Origin: Ectocarpus siliculosus
Lineage: Eukaryota; Sar; Phaeophyceae; Ectocarpales; Ectocarpaceae
Reading direction: 5' to 3'
DNA length: 25,924 bases
Assembly (NCBI GenBank): GCA_000310025.1
Contig: FN649752.1
Location: 2,482,322 to 2,508,245, forward strand
Shown here: positions 1-10,732 of the stretch, one piece after another
Layout: the number at the start of each line of letters is the position of its first letter
Position numbering within the stretch: position 1 is the first letter of the stretch
Translations under genes and position numbers: made by a program
Notes under the pieces: generated by a model
Database searches by the model: none
Told to the model about the DNA's origin: nothing
What the model saw: only the letters and a program-made list of their open reading frames with translations

Positions 1-290
1 ATATGGCTCCTTTGGAAAAGGATCGAAATAGTAACCAGGGGGGGGGGGGGGTTTAACAAGGGGAAACCCCGGCCCCGGGGGGGGGAAAATCCCCCCACGC
101 CCCCCCCGGGGGTTGGGGGTTCCCCCTTGGGGCAAAAGCACCTTTTAAAAGAGGAACCCGGGGCCCAAAAGGGGCCCTTTGGTTTTTCCCTCCCGGGGGG
201 GGGGAAAAGGAAGCCAAAGCCCCAAACCCGTTTTTTGGGTAGGGGGGGAAAGGGGGGGGGGGGGGGGGGGGGATACGTAGGTTGCTTGGC
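1..290. other. homopolymer-rich low-quality edge, no gene
   Basis: The first 290 bases are dominated by runs of G, C, A and T, including a G run of over 20 bases near 255-272, quite unlike the rest of the window. Reading frames here give only poly-Pro or poly-Gly strings. The pattern resembles a poorly called contig or read end rather than biological sequence. It matters because the myosin gene continues leftward into it: the next exon, expected to carry the TKVF-type converter motif, cannot be found here. Confidence 0.6.
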
Positions 291-410
291 GAGAGGGAAA
301 CATCACCTCCAAGCTTCATCTCTTGAGAACAACACAAATCCATCACGAATAAAGTAACACCACCGCCATCACAATCAAGGATAACAGCACCAACAGGAAG
401 TCAAGGTCAC

Positions 411-3400
411 CTCTCCTCCTTCTCGCGGTAGAAGCTTCCCTAGGAGAGACTTGCAGGTGGCCATGTCTCCCTCCCCTCTGCTGACCCCCGTACCAAGGAG
501 GGCAAACCTGTAGGGGACATACGTAGCACATGGGGTACGGTGCAATAGAGGAGTGAGAAGAGGGGGGAGAGCGGGTGGAAAGTAGCGTCGCAGGGAAAGG
601 AGAGGGAGACGAGGGGTTACAACGACACATATTCGACAAGTAGACAGGCAACCACAGACGGTCACAAGCTAGACCAGGACAACCACAAGACAAACGAACA
701 AGGAAAAAGAGCAAGAGAGAGAGCGAAACAGGTAATGGGTCGTCAACAATCGAACAAACCACTGGCAAGCGGTATCTGCCACGAGACTGCAGACAGAGAC
801 GGGCGAGGCCCTCCGACAATAAACACACACATGTACACACGCCCACGCCACCCGCCTACGCGCCGGTTTGATGACATTCGCCGGTGCCTCCCGAATGGCC
901 ATATCCCCCCACACAAAACCACATACACGCGGGTGTGTGAGCCACACGACAAGCAAAAAACAAGGTTCAGTCAAGCACGCCCACCGCACCTCTTGTTGAA
1001 ATCCGTCCTCGCCATGCGGTTAGGGTACGCTGCCCTAGATATCCGGATCGCCTCCACGACTCCGGCGCACCGAAGCTGCTCCGCAACCTGTGCACCGGCG
1101 GAAGACAAAACGTGCGGCAAAAGAGAACGAGGCACTGCCGTGAGCTCCTCCGTCATCGTTTGTAAAAAAACGCAAAAAGCCTCGCTCGAGAAAAATGTAC
1201 AACTCACGACCAACGTGTGATTCGCAGAGAACCGTCGAATGCTTCCGAGACCTCTAGCCTTGGTCTACTGCTGGTCCGCAGGGTATGAGTAGACTATATC
1301 CACCGACGGCATTATTCAGCAACGGCATTCTGTACCTCTGCCAAGATGGATCCAACCACGTCACTGCTGCTGTATTAGAGCTAGCGAAAGGTCCCATAAG
1401 AAGGGTTGCTCCTTGTCACACCCACCCATACCTTCGCGTTTTCCATCCGGCCGGGAAGCTTAGCCGCGTTAGGCTTGATGCACCGCACGTACTGCACCGA
1501 AGTGAGTCCAATCGTGTCCCTTCAGTCACCACCATCGCCAGCAACAACGTGAGCAGCAACACAGTTAGTTGAGAGAGTGGGTGTGGGGTGTAAGGCATCG
1601 TTTATGTATGTGTGTCCTTCTCGCCTGGTCTACCTCGAATCCACGCAAGAAATGCCGCCAAACGACAACAATCTCGAATCCAAGCAAGAAGAACCGCAAA
1701 ACAACAACAACAACAACGATAGGAGCAGCGACGCGGCGAGTGGCGTGGAGGCATGGGAGCAATGCAAGCAGTGGCTGCGAACAAGATGTCTATCTCAGCG
1801 GCGGCCGAGGCAGCATCAACAGTAGCAGCCACGCCACCAGACTAAAAGACAGCCATTCCTTGACAGCAGGTCCAGAAACACCACCACACCGAAAAATGTG
1901 TCGAGCGTCCTCACAATTGGCACGGCACTGCTCACGTCGGACACGGGAGCACGTATCTACTGAAAGCACCAACCGTCGACAAGGAGGCGCTATCGCAAAC
2001 CATGAAACACACCCCCTCTAGCAAAAGGCAGCAGTTCCTCCATCGCCGAAACCTACAGTCGAGAAAGGAACCGCCTACAACACAAACAGCAGCTCAGAAA
2101 AGCTGTGTACGGTACGGCACTCACCATGTACCTGGTTGCCCGACGTCCCACCGACCACCTACCACCACCACTAATTACTAACACCAACACCACCATCATC
2201 ATGACCATCACCATCACTTTCACAACGTCCGACAAACGCTCAAAGAACAAGCATCACGCCCGACTTACATGAGCGTTGTCAAGCTGCCCTTGAACTTTGT
2301 TGCGAGGGTGTTGGTGGCCATCGAAGACTTTTTTCGTGGCGCCCCCCCGCCCCCCCCACTGTCCCCTTCCGCGGAGCCGGGATCCGGAGCAAATACTTTG
2401 GCGATCTGGGGGAAAGGAGGGCGGGTGTAAGCAGGAAGGGGCACGCAAAAAAGAAGTAGAGGGTGAAAACATGGGGGTAAGGGCAACCAAACAGCTCACC
2501 ACGGCAAACCGAATGTTTCGAAGGGTGCGATACCCTCCGCGTCACCCGCACGTCACCTTCTACGGAGAACAGCAGAAGCAACCTTCGGTCTTCAAACATG
2601 CAAGCCTTATTTCCCGGTTCTTTTTTTAAGCAGCCAAGACGTCGCTTTCGTGTATCTACGAGCCCCGCCGCAAGAAGCAAACCATCCAGCGAGTGCGCAG
2701 CAAAACCTACCCCCCCCCCCCCCCCCTTCCTCACCAATGGGACCCAACTCTTGGCCAGCAAGTCCCGGCAGGGCTCCCCCAAGCTATCTCTGTTCTTGTC
2801 CAGGAAGCCTTCGGCGTGGTACAAAAACTCCCCGGGGTAATGCCCCACGGAAAACTCGAAAGGGCCGGCAAGCTTGGCCCTCGCGAACGCCGAATGGTCC
2901 GCATGGAGAGTGGCCAGCTGAAACAACAAGGAACATCGAGGTTTCGACGTGTACACGATTGAATTCACAGGAGGGGGGGGGGGGGAGGGGGGGGGTGTAC
3001 TCATAGTCGTGCATGCCGTAGTCGTTGGACCATTGACCTCGCATCCCTACAAAGCCGGGACGGAGCATGCCGGGTTCTCACCGGACCAGGCTCTCACATC
3101 ACCAAGCGCGAAGGGCCGTGAGGTATTCGGCGAGTCGCATGAAGGGTGCGCTGCATCCTGCTAAGGGTGTTCGGCATCTTGTACTTACTTCCTTGCCTAT
3201 GGATGACAGCTGCGTATGACTTAATTTATTTTCTGGTGCTTTCACTTCCAGAGGCAGCTGTAAGCGGTGTGTAACTGCCTCGAGGGTGCTTGACCAATAT
3301 TAACACAACGTGCGATTATCCCCTTTGCGCGGAGTCAGGGTTCTCGACTCCGCACAACATCTACTCGACCACCATTCACGGTTACCGCAAAAAAAAAAAA

Positions 3401-5331
3401 CGAAGGCAAAAAAAAAGCGGTGAACCTGGTTGCCGAGCTCACGAAGTGATAGGCTTGTTTTACAACATCGCTGGCCAAGCGACGAAAACCCAACCTCGAT
3501 GGCAAACACCGGGGGGGGCGGCTTGTTTTACAACGTCGTTGCCAAGCGACGAAAACCCAACCCCGATGGCAAACATCGGGGGGGGGGGGAGGGGGCAAGG
3601 GGGGCTCAGCAATGTTGTTTCTGGGGCTACCGAAAGGGTCTCAGACTGCACGCAGAATGATAAATCACACGTAATGGTCGCTGCCAAGCAAACGCACACC
3701 TGCTCTCTCCCCGCCCCAACATCCAAGCTACGTACGACAAATACGGCACACCCAGTAAAAATCAACATGACAACAACCCACACGAGGCCCTTTGACATAA
3801 CGCCAAGAACAGCACGAGACGGTCGCGGCCACCCAGCCCCACCCGCCTTCTCGCACCTTGCTGACAAAGCTGTTGTCGCCTCCCCGGGGCCGGACGCACT
3901 CCTCGTTGAGCACGGCGATTATGCCCATCCTGCTCTCCACCAAACCCAACACCTCGGCGTTGTCCGAGAAGTCGACGTGGCTCCAAGGGATGCCCTCCTC
4001 CTCGTACTCCGCCTGAGAATAACCACGACAGAGAATTAGGGGGACAACAGGCACACACAACAGGCAGAGTTAAGGCAGACAAACACCACGACACTTACGG
4101 TAGCAGCAGCAGGAGGAGGAAAAGGAGGAGGAGGAGGAGGGAGGAGGAGAAAAAAACTGGGAAGAAGGAGGCAGCGCGATTGACCTTTGGCTGGACAAAA
4201 GGACACTACTAGATGAAATACTCCCAGACGGTTCCCCACGCCTCGTCCATTACCCCACAACGCTTCCGATCTATCTCGGACACCGCACTACAACACGAAA
4301 ACACGACGGACGTCATGTGGCCAAGGGTGAACTCACACCGCCGGACCTCCTAAGAGCCCAACAGGCGTACCTGCACGTTCTTGAAGACGTCCTGGGTGAA
4401 CTTCTGCTGCAGCTTCTCGTTCGCGTAGTTGATGCACAGCTGCTCGAAGCGGTTGACCTTAAAGCTCTCGAAACCGAAGATGTCCAGGAGGGCTACCGTG
4501 CCGCCCGGCGCCAGGGCCTCGCCCGCGTGCCTCGTCTTTGCGCCCGCCCCCGCCCCGCCCGGACCATCGGCGTCCGGAGCAGAAGACGCGGTGCTCCGAT
4601 TGATGCGCTCAACCAGCCACTCAAAGAGCCTGCAAAACACCAAGTCGAGAGGGGGGTCGGGGTACTCATTCATATAGCGTTGGGGCCTGCAGCATCACCC
4701 TTTGCCCTCTGCGAATCGGAGGTACCCCCGAACGGCGTAAAAAAACGCCTCCAAACCTCGAGTGCTCGGGCCGGGCCACGGGTTCCAAACAAAACGCGAA
4801 TCCTCAAGCTCGTCTACATCTCCTTCCTCCTTCTTGCTCGAGCCCCATCTGATGGGACACTACCCTAACCTTACCGCGCGCCCACCGCACACAGACCCGT
4901 CACAGAAAAAAAACAGCAGGATACTCTACAGGACGCCGCGTCCTAGCAAGCGGTTGCACGTGTGCCTGCAGCGTCAACTTCCTCCCCTTCCTCCTCCTCT
5001 TCCTCCTCTTCCTCCTCCTCCTCCTCTTCCTCCTCTTCTTCTTCCCTCACCCGCCGTAGATGGCCTTGGCCATCGCGTCTCGCGCGTCGGCCGCCTGCGC
5101 CGGGCTGCTGTCCGCGCGCAGGACGTCGTTCCGGGCGCGGATGGTCCGGTAGCAGAGGGACGAGTCCAGCGCCGCGCCGGGCGTTGCCGCCGCCGCCGCC
5201 GCCGCCGCGCCCGCTTCTTGCCCTTGGCCGTCGAAGCCGAGGAGGGTGGACGGGGGCAGGAGGGCCTCTTGGTCGACGACCTCGGACTTGTCCTCGTCTC
5301 CGCCGCGCTTGGCGAAGTCCACCTGTCGTGG

Positions 5332-5363
<32 letters not shown>

Positions 5364-6642
5364 GGTGATGTTTTATTGCCGTGGATGCTGTTGCTGGTGG
5401 TGTTGGCTTAGGTGGGTGGTGGTGGTGGTGGGTTTTTTATAGCTGTGGCGCTCGTTGTGGAACTTGTGGTCGATGTTGTCGGTGCTGATTGGGAACGGCT
5501 GTCCCTTCTGAAAGGCTTCCATCACGGCTGGCACCACCGAGTGTAGCTGAAGACGTCAAGCAACACCAGGCATCGTGCACGCCAACCCAAACTACAAACC
5601 AAAACGAAAAAACGCACGCAACAAACCATCGCTTCACTGCGGGCGCATTGGATTGCACTGTTTGACAGCACTTCGCTACAAAAAAACAAGACCAGCACCG
5701 AAGAACGTCGCTTCTATGGGTAAAAACGGCACCGTAGACAATGTTCTACGGACGACAACCCTACTCACGGTTTACGACCGTAATTGAGCAGTCCACAGAT
5801 CTCCTGCCATGGCCGACAACGCCTCCCCCACGCACGGTTGATGAAATTTTTCTTCCATTCCCGACAACTCCTGCAAGGTTGATCGATCTCCTGCCATGGC
5901 GGACAACACCACCTCCACGCACGGCTGGCATCGTTTTCTTCCGTGGCTGACAACGCTACACTCCCAATGGTTGATACAAACAAAGGACAGGCAACAGCAG
6001 CGCGCACACCTGGCCGAGAAATAGAACACCCGCCAGAGCCCTGAACAGAGCGAGCGTCTCCTCCTCGCTGACGCCGATCAGACCTAACGCCGCCGTCGTC
6101 ATGTCGTACCTGATATCCGGGCGCGCGGGCAAGGTCAATTTGGGTCACGCCGCCAGCACGCACACGAACGAGCAGCGACCGCACGTTCAAGCATCCGCTC
6201 GTCGCCACCACCGCCACCAACAATCAGAACGCCGATCTTGATCTCAAAAACCGTCAACACGAAACGAGATCATCGACGAAGGGCAACCACAAACACCACC
6301 CGCCAGACCAAAACCAACACGGCTGGCAGCAGCGGTCAGCACGCCGCGATCTTGCGACAAGAGAAACAAAAACAAAAAACCAATCACCCAGACGACACAT
6401 GTAGCATACTGTACCAACCTCTGGGCGTCCGTCCTCCCCTCAATAACGCTGTCCGCCTCCTTCCCGTCGGCGGTGAGATACCGGAAGTCTAGGGCTAGCT
6501 TCCCCGCCAAGCCCAGCCTGGACTTGGCCTCCTCGGGGGCGGCTAGAATCTGACGGTGACAGAGGAGCCGCAGAGTAGAAAAATCAGCGTGCGCAAACGC
6601 GTCAGCGAGAGCTCGAGTGACGAGAACAACAGCAACAACAGC

Positions 6643-6680
<38 letters not shown>

Positions 6681-9490
6681 AAGTCGTCCCCTGCGTACAG
6701 AGGGCACAGCGGCGCCATACACCTCTGCCGATATACCTCCTCTCTTATCACAAGGTAGTAACGTTGGGCAGTCCAAGACGTACTATGGCGACCCCGATAG
6801 ACACCACATGCTATTTCGTCGCTTTTTCTGCCGTAGGCTAATCTAGCCATCCTCCTTCGGAGTCATCGTGCAGCCTGCCTGCTGTCTGGAAAGAGGAGCA
6901 AAACTTGCCTGGTAAAAGACGTGGTAAGCCCTCTCTCCAGGCTCGTGGCCCACGACACGGCTCTTCTCGAGCAGGTACGTCGTACACCCGGACCCGGACA
7001 TGCGGAACCCCCCGTCGAACTGCAGCTGGGTGAACTTCCCGAAACTTTTTTATGGGGGGAGAACGAAAAGGGGCACCGGTTGCGCAAAAACGCTCGAGCT
7101 GTTGATCGGTGGTGACAAGAAACTCGAGGATGAGCGGGATGATGAACACACAGCAGCTCAGCAGCGCAAATCGCCACAGAAGGGCGAGGGCCGACACCTG
7201 CGAAACGACAGCATGCTGCAGGCTGCAACACCCATATCCGATGGCCGGGCTTCACGCCCCCCACAGCGCACAAGCCAAACTCACGCACCATCATGAACCC
7301 TCTACCCCCCCCCCTACCCCTCACCGACTGCTGTTGTCGTTGCGCGTTGTCTGCGCGTTCCCGAAGCTCTCGAGCAGCGGGTTGGACTCGATGATCTTTC
7401 GAATGACGTCATCGTTCCCACCACCACCCTCCCCGCCGCCGGCCGCGACGCCCCCCCCGCCCTCATCTCCGTAGACAGCGCTGCTGGCAACGGCGAGATG
7501 CCCCATGAGGATCTTTACGGTCTCCGTTTTTCCCGCACCGGACTCCCCGCTGACGAGGATGCTCTGGTTCTCCCGGTCCTTGGAGAGACCCGCGAACGCC
7601 ACAGCGCTGGGGGGTGGGGGTGGGGGGTGGGATGGGGGGATGTTGGCGGTGTTTTTCGACGGACGAGGGGAGAGAGGAAAGCTCTGTAGCCGAATACAGC
7701 TGTTGACACACACGAAAATTGTGTGTGAGGCATGGTACGAAAGACCAACTCGAGCTTGAAGCAAGGCAGGGGAGAGAACCCGGCTGATTCAGACCGCAAG
7801 CACGCACGCGAGCAAAGAAACCTGCCGCGGACGATCAAAAAGGCTTCCCTCCTCCGCTCGCAACACCAGCTCGGCAAGTGTTGACTGGTACAAGTACAGC
7901 ACGGCTCACCTGGTAGAGTACACGTGGGGGGGAAGGCGAGATCTCTCTCCCCGGACCATGCCAGCGTACTGCTTTCTCCGCTCCTCGCCGTATAAATCTA
8001 GCCACCTATGGAGCAGCAGGGCACGATACAAGGGAGAAAGCCGTGGGGGGGGGGGAGCAGGCAAGGTTGCAACTTTGGCGGAGTCCACAGATTCCCCGAT
8101 CATGCGACGAGCTTGTCATGAAGGCTTCCAAAGTCGGCAGCCTACGCCTGGAGCGGGAGTAACACTGGACAAGCCATGCACTCGAAATAAATAGTCGGGG
8201 ACGCAGAGGAAACTCGGGGGGGGGGGGATACGGGGATCGTTGGGAGTGGTGGGGGCAATCAATCTGCGAAGCCGCAAGAAAAGTCTCGAAAACACACAAA
8301 TCAATACAACATCGACCTTTTGGATTCTGAAAAAAAATCAATACAATAAAAAAAAACTCGGGAAAGGGGGTTATTTTCTTCAAAGTCTCACCGGTAGGGA
8401 TTGCACGCGATGACGATCTCCCCGGTGTAGGTGTACGGCATCGCCCGAAAGAAACGTCTCCGGAGGTTGAACAGGATGGCCGGCTCGTGCAGGTAGTCGA
8501 GCCTCGTCATGTCCTCCACCCCATTGTCCGGCAACCCGAGGTTCTGCAGCGGCAGGCTGCTCTCGACGGCCGCGCCTTTCCTCTTGACCCCGAATTCCGG
8601 GCCTGTGTGTTTTGGGGGGACGAGTCGATTTAAGGTGGCCCGGGGAGTTGAGCGTGGTGAAAACGAATTCTGAAAGTGCTGCTGTGGCATGGAGAATTGG
8701 GACAAGGGGCTAAGGAAGCCGAAATCAAACCATTAGAGTGTACATAGTCAGCGCTGACTATTAGTCCAACGGTTTGATTTCAGGCTCTGCAATAGGGCTG
8801 TTGGTTCGGCTCGTGCCGTACGTCTCTCGAGTTTCAACAACATACTGTGCTGTAGCGCCAAACCAGGTGGAACGCCAAAGCTGTTAGGCAGCAGCCGGCA
8901 ACGCTGCGAATCTGAACCAACACACGTGGAGGTCGCTCGTCGTCGGCCGTTTCGCCGACATAACACTTAGCCAACGATCCACCACCACTGCTTGTAACCG
9001 CCCGTTCGTAATATTACCAAAACACACACACAACAGCAGCAAGAACCCATTCAATCCCCGCCGCCAACCACCGCCGCTCCCCGCGTGTCGGTACCATCGA
9101 AAAACACCCCCTCCCTGCAGGGCCGAGAGGAGGTGGGGCACAACAGACAAGACCGTTCCTTCCCGCGCTGCTGCTGCTGCTGCTGCGTGCAGATGAACGC
9201 CGTTCAGCATTAGTCTAGGAAACAAAAATACAAAACACAGCAAGACTACCCATTCGAGATAAGACCACAGCAGTCGAACGGGATGTGTTGGAAGTCTGTA
9301 CAGCATCATCATGCAGTTTGTATCCGGCACCTGCTAAGTCAACCCTCCGCACTTCCCCCGCTCCCCAGTCACTCTGGCCGGACTCGTCGTTGTCGTCCAC
9401 GCCGTCGATGCGCACCTCGTACACCGTGCCCGCGACGGCGCTGAGCACCGAGGCCCTCGCCCACGCCGCGTCGGCATCGGGCACGTACAC
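411..9490 (-). CDS. myosin heavy chain, motor domain (15 exons, C-terminus beyond window)
   Basis: Actin-based motor ATPase of the cytoplasm. Exons, in gene order: 9490-9331, 8602-8392, 8005-7910, 7606-7325, 7044-6909, 6549-6419, 6109-6010, 5322-5051, 4629-4371, 4012-3857, 2917-2735, 2405-2269, 1519-1432, 1087-990, 507-411. All junction phases agree and give 802 residues. Visible in order: SH3-like start ([10 protein letters not shown]), [11 protein letters not shown] and IACNPYR, P-loop [10 protein letters not shown] (7519-7548), switch I NDNSSRFGKF across a splice, [19 protein letters not shown], switch [10 protein letters not shown] (4461-4484), [37 protein letters not shown], and [16 protein letters not shown]. 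The last exon ends before the converter, so neck, IQ motifs and tail are missing and the class cannot be assigned. The residue aligned with the TEDS position appears to be Asp (in RARNDVL). The donor of exon 1 is the least certain; 9373 also fits. The intron after 6909 has a GC donor. Family identity is certain; exact edges of exons 1 and 15 are less so. Confidence 0.96.
3453..3588. repeat. tandem duplication, 68 bp unit x2
   Basis: Two adjacent copies begin with gcttgtttta at 3453 and 3521 and share most of the unit, including ccaagcgacgaaaacccaac and atggcaaacatcggggg-like ends with G runs of differing length. They lie inside the myosin intron between exons 4012-3857 and 2917-2735. This is a local minisatellite without coding potential. 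Confidence 0.85.
4979..5046. repeat. CCT/TCC-rich simple repeat
   Basis: An irregular run of TCC and TTC triplets lies directly beside the donor site of the myosin exon at 5322-5051, within the intron. A related GGA-rich run lies at about 4110-4150 in the next intron. Both are purine/pyrimidine-asymmetric microsatellites. Confidence 0.85.
5329..5430. repeat. GTT/GGT microsatellite
   Basis: A block of GTT triplets passes into GGT triplets (5331-5370), followed by more GGT-rich sequence to about 5430. It lies in the myosin intron immediately upstream, on the minus strand, of the exon starting at 5322, so the complementary CAC/CAA run sits just before the acceptor. Confidence 0.85.
5801..5976. 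repeat. minisatellite with ~87 bp higher-order period
   Basis: The motif ctcctgccatgg starts at 5801 and again at 5888, followed both times by a GACAAC block and then a CACGCACGG block. Half-units between them (cttccattcccgacaac, cttccgtggctgacaac) are diverged copies of the same sequence, so the structure is about four related half-units arranged as two longer ones. It lies in the myosin intron between exons 6109-6010 and 5322-5051. Confidence 0.8.
6625..6681. repeat. AAC microsatellite
   Basis: About nineteen AAC triplets with two AGC interruptions lie in the myosin intron between exons 7044-6909 and 6549-6419. Reading frames through it give only poly-Asn, poly-Thr or poly-Gln. Confidence 0.95.
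6907..6908 (-). other. non-canonical GC donor of a myosin intron
   Basis: On the minus strand the exon ends ...TACCAG and the intron opens GCAAGT, the usual context of a GC-AG intron. Joining here to the acceptor before 6549 gives HVFYQ then ILAAPEE, exactly the conserved myosin order and in phase. The nearest GT, four bases further on, would shift the frame. Confidence 0.85.
8721..8781. repeat. 61 bp nested perfect inverted repeat
   Basis: The outer arms gaaatcaaacc (8721-8731) and ggtttgatttc (8771-8781) are perfect reverse complements. Inside them, atagtcagcgctgactat (8744-8761) is an 18 bp perfect palindrome. The element lies in the myosin intron between exons 9490-9331 and 8602-8392. 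It could be a miniature transposon with terminal inverted repeats, a hairpin in the pre-mRNA, or a cruciform. No clear target-site duplication is visible. Confidence 0.8.
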
Positions 9491-9844
9491 CTGTGGTGCG
9501 GTAGTACACAGCAGTGAGTAAATCGGGGGAACAAGCAACATCGCATCATCGCCTTGATGCGGTCGACATCATCGATCGGGTGAACAAACCGGCGTGTAGA
9601 GTAGTGTGCGATTTTGTGTTGCTTTGTTTACCTTTCGACAAAACATGTTTTTTCATTGTAGTTTGCCCCAGCAATTTTTTTTTTCTGCTTTTTTCCCGTG
9701 CGACAAAGGCTTGAACGTCGCATCTTGGCGAAGGACGCCGGAAGGTGTCTCAGTAACTTGCGGATACAAGCAGGAGCGCCGCCGCTGTTGTTGCTGTCGG
9801 CACCAAAAAACAGTCGGAAAGAGCAAAATCTGCAATCTGTCGTC

Positions 9845-9916
9845 GCGGGGAGATTATCAGCACACGCAGCTACAGTACGCGCGGGGAGATTATCAGCACA
9901 CGCGGCTACTCTGCGT
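9845..9916. repeat. tandem duplication, 36 bp unit x2
   Basis: The string gcggggagattatcagcaca begins at 9845 and again at 9881. The copies differ at only a few bases over the 36 bp unit. It lies just upstream of the first confident myosin exon, in its putative first intron or 5' region. Confidence 0.9.
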
Positions 9917-10001
9917 CTGTTCGTCTGTTCACCTGTTACGGAATTGCAACCTACGGTAGCGTATTGATGAACTTGCAACCAAGTCGCTACGCCATCGTCA
10001 C

Positions 10002-10016
10002 CGCCGTGCTCTCCAT
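10002..10016 (-). CDS. possible first coding exon of the myosin gene
   Basis: On the minus strand an ATG at 10016 is followed by four codons (MESTA) and a GTGACG donor. The phase is zero, as the acceptor before 9490 requires, giving [15 protein letters not shown], a normal-looking myosin N-terminus. Five codons carry little statistical weight, so the true start could be elsewhere upstream. The confident coding sequence begins at 9490. Confidence 0.3.
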
Positions 10017-10732
10017 GCGACCCCGTTGTGTGAGTACTGTACCTCCTTACCGACAACGACAACGCGACGCGAGTCTATGTAAACGTGTCGTGTACTACGA
10101 ACAAGTGAAAAAGGTGCCGACAACAACACCTGTCTCCGATGAATATTTTTTTCGCAGCAGCGACAAATATTATTGTTGTGGACTTGTTGCCCCACTCATT
10201 AGATGACGTTGTAACAGAAGAGCGGGAACGCAACCAAGTTTGCGACTAATGCACGCGGGCACACCGCTCAACAAAAATCCGTCATTGCACTTGGCACCCG
10301 GCGCAAACACGCAGCGCCGCCTGTGTCTGCCCTAACAATACAAAATCAACACATTGGGGAGTAGTGATGGTTTTCTTTTATCTTTTCTGACCTGAGCCTC
10401 GGACATCAGTGGACTCCGCCTACGCACAGAGCAACCCTTTTCCCCGCCCGCCGCACCAATAAAGCTCCTGGCGGTCGGAAGCAATGCAATGGGCTCCGAA
10501 GCGGTCCTGGCGGGCTTGGCTGTAGAGTATCGCTCTGCTCGCCTGGTGCATTGTTGGTGTGTCGGCAAACGTGTCGGTGAGAGAGAGAGAGAGCCGTTGG
10601 TGCAAGGGGAGGGTCGGTTGCACTTTCGATACCGCGGTGCCCCCAAGCTGCCGCTGGCGTGTGTCATGTGTCTCACTTGCTTCACTTAGCAGCTGCACAT
10701 TGAGGGTGGAGCGCTGTTCGACTGCTGCTTTC
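10017..10732. promoter_or_regulatory. divergent intergenic region, probable shared promoter
   Basis: About 0.7 kb separates the likely starts of the minus-strand myosin gene and the plus-strand plastid protein gene, so both promoters should lie here. I see no convincing TATA box or other core element. The only visible local structure is a short GA run at about 10578-10591. The inference rests on gene orientation alone. Confidence 0.4.

Noticed and set aside
343-989. overlapping minus-strand ORFs rich in Cys, Ser and Leu
   Set aside because: They mix intron sequence with the short myosin exon at 507-411, which reads correctly only when spliced.
2279-3004. 241-codon minus-strand open frame
   Set aside because: It spans two myosin exons and the intron between them in one frame by chance. 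Only 2917-2735 in it reads as myosin, and exon 2405-2269 uses another frame.
6625-6681. AAC repeat as a coding poly-Asn or poly-Gln tract
   Set aside because: It lies inside a myosin intron whose borders are fixed by the conserved HVFYQ-ILAA junction.
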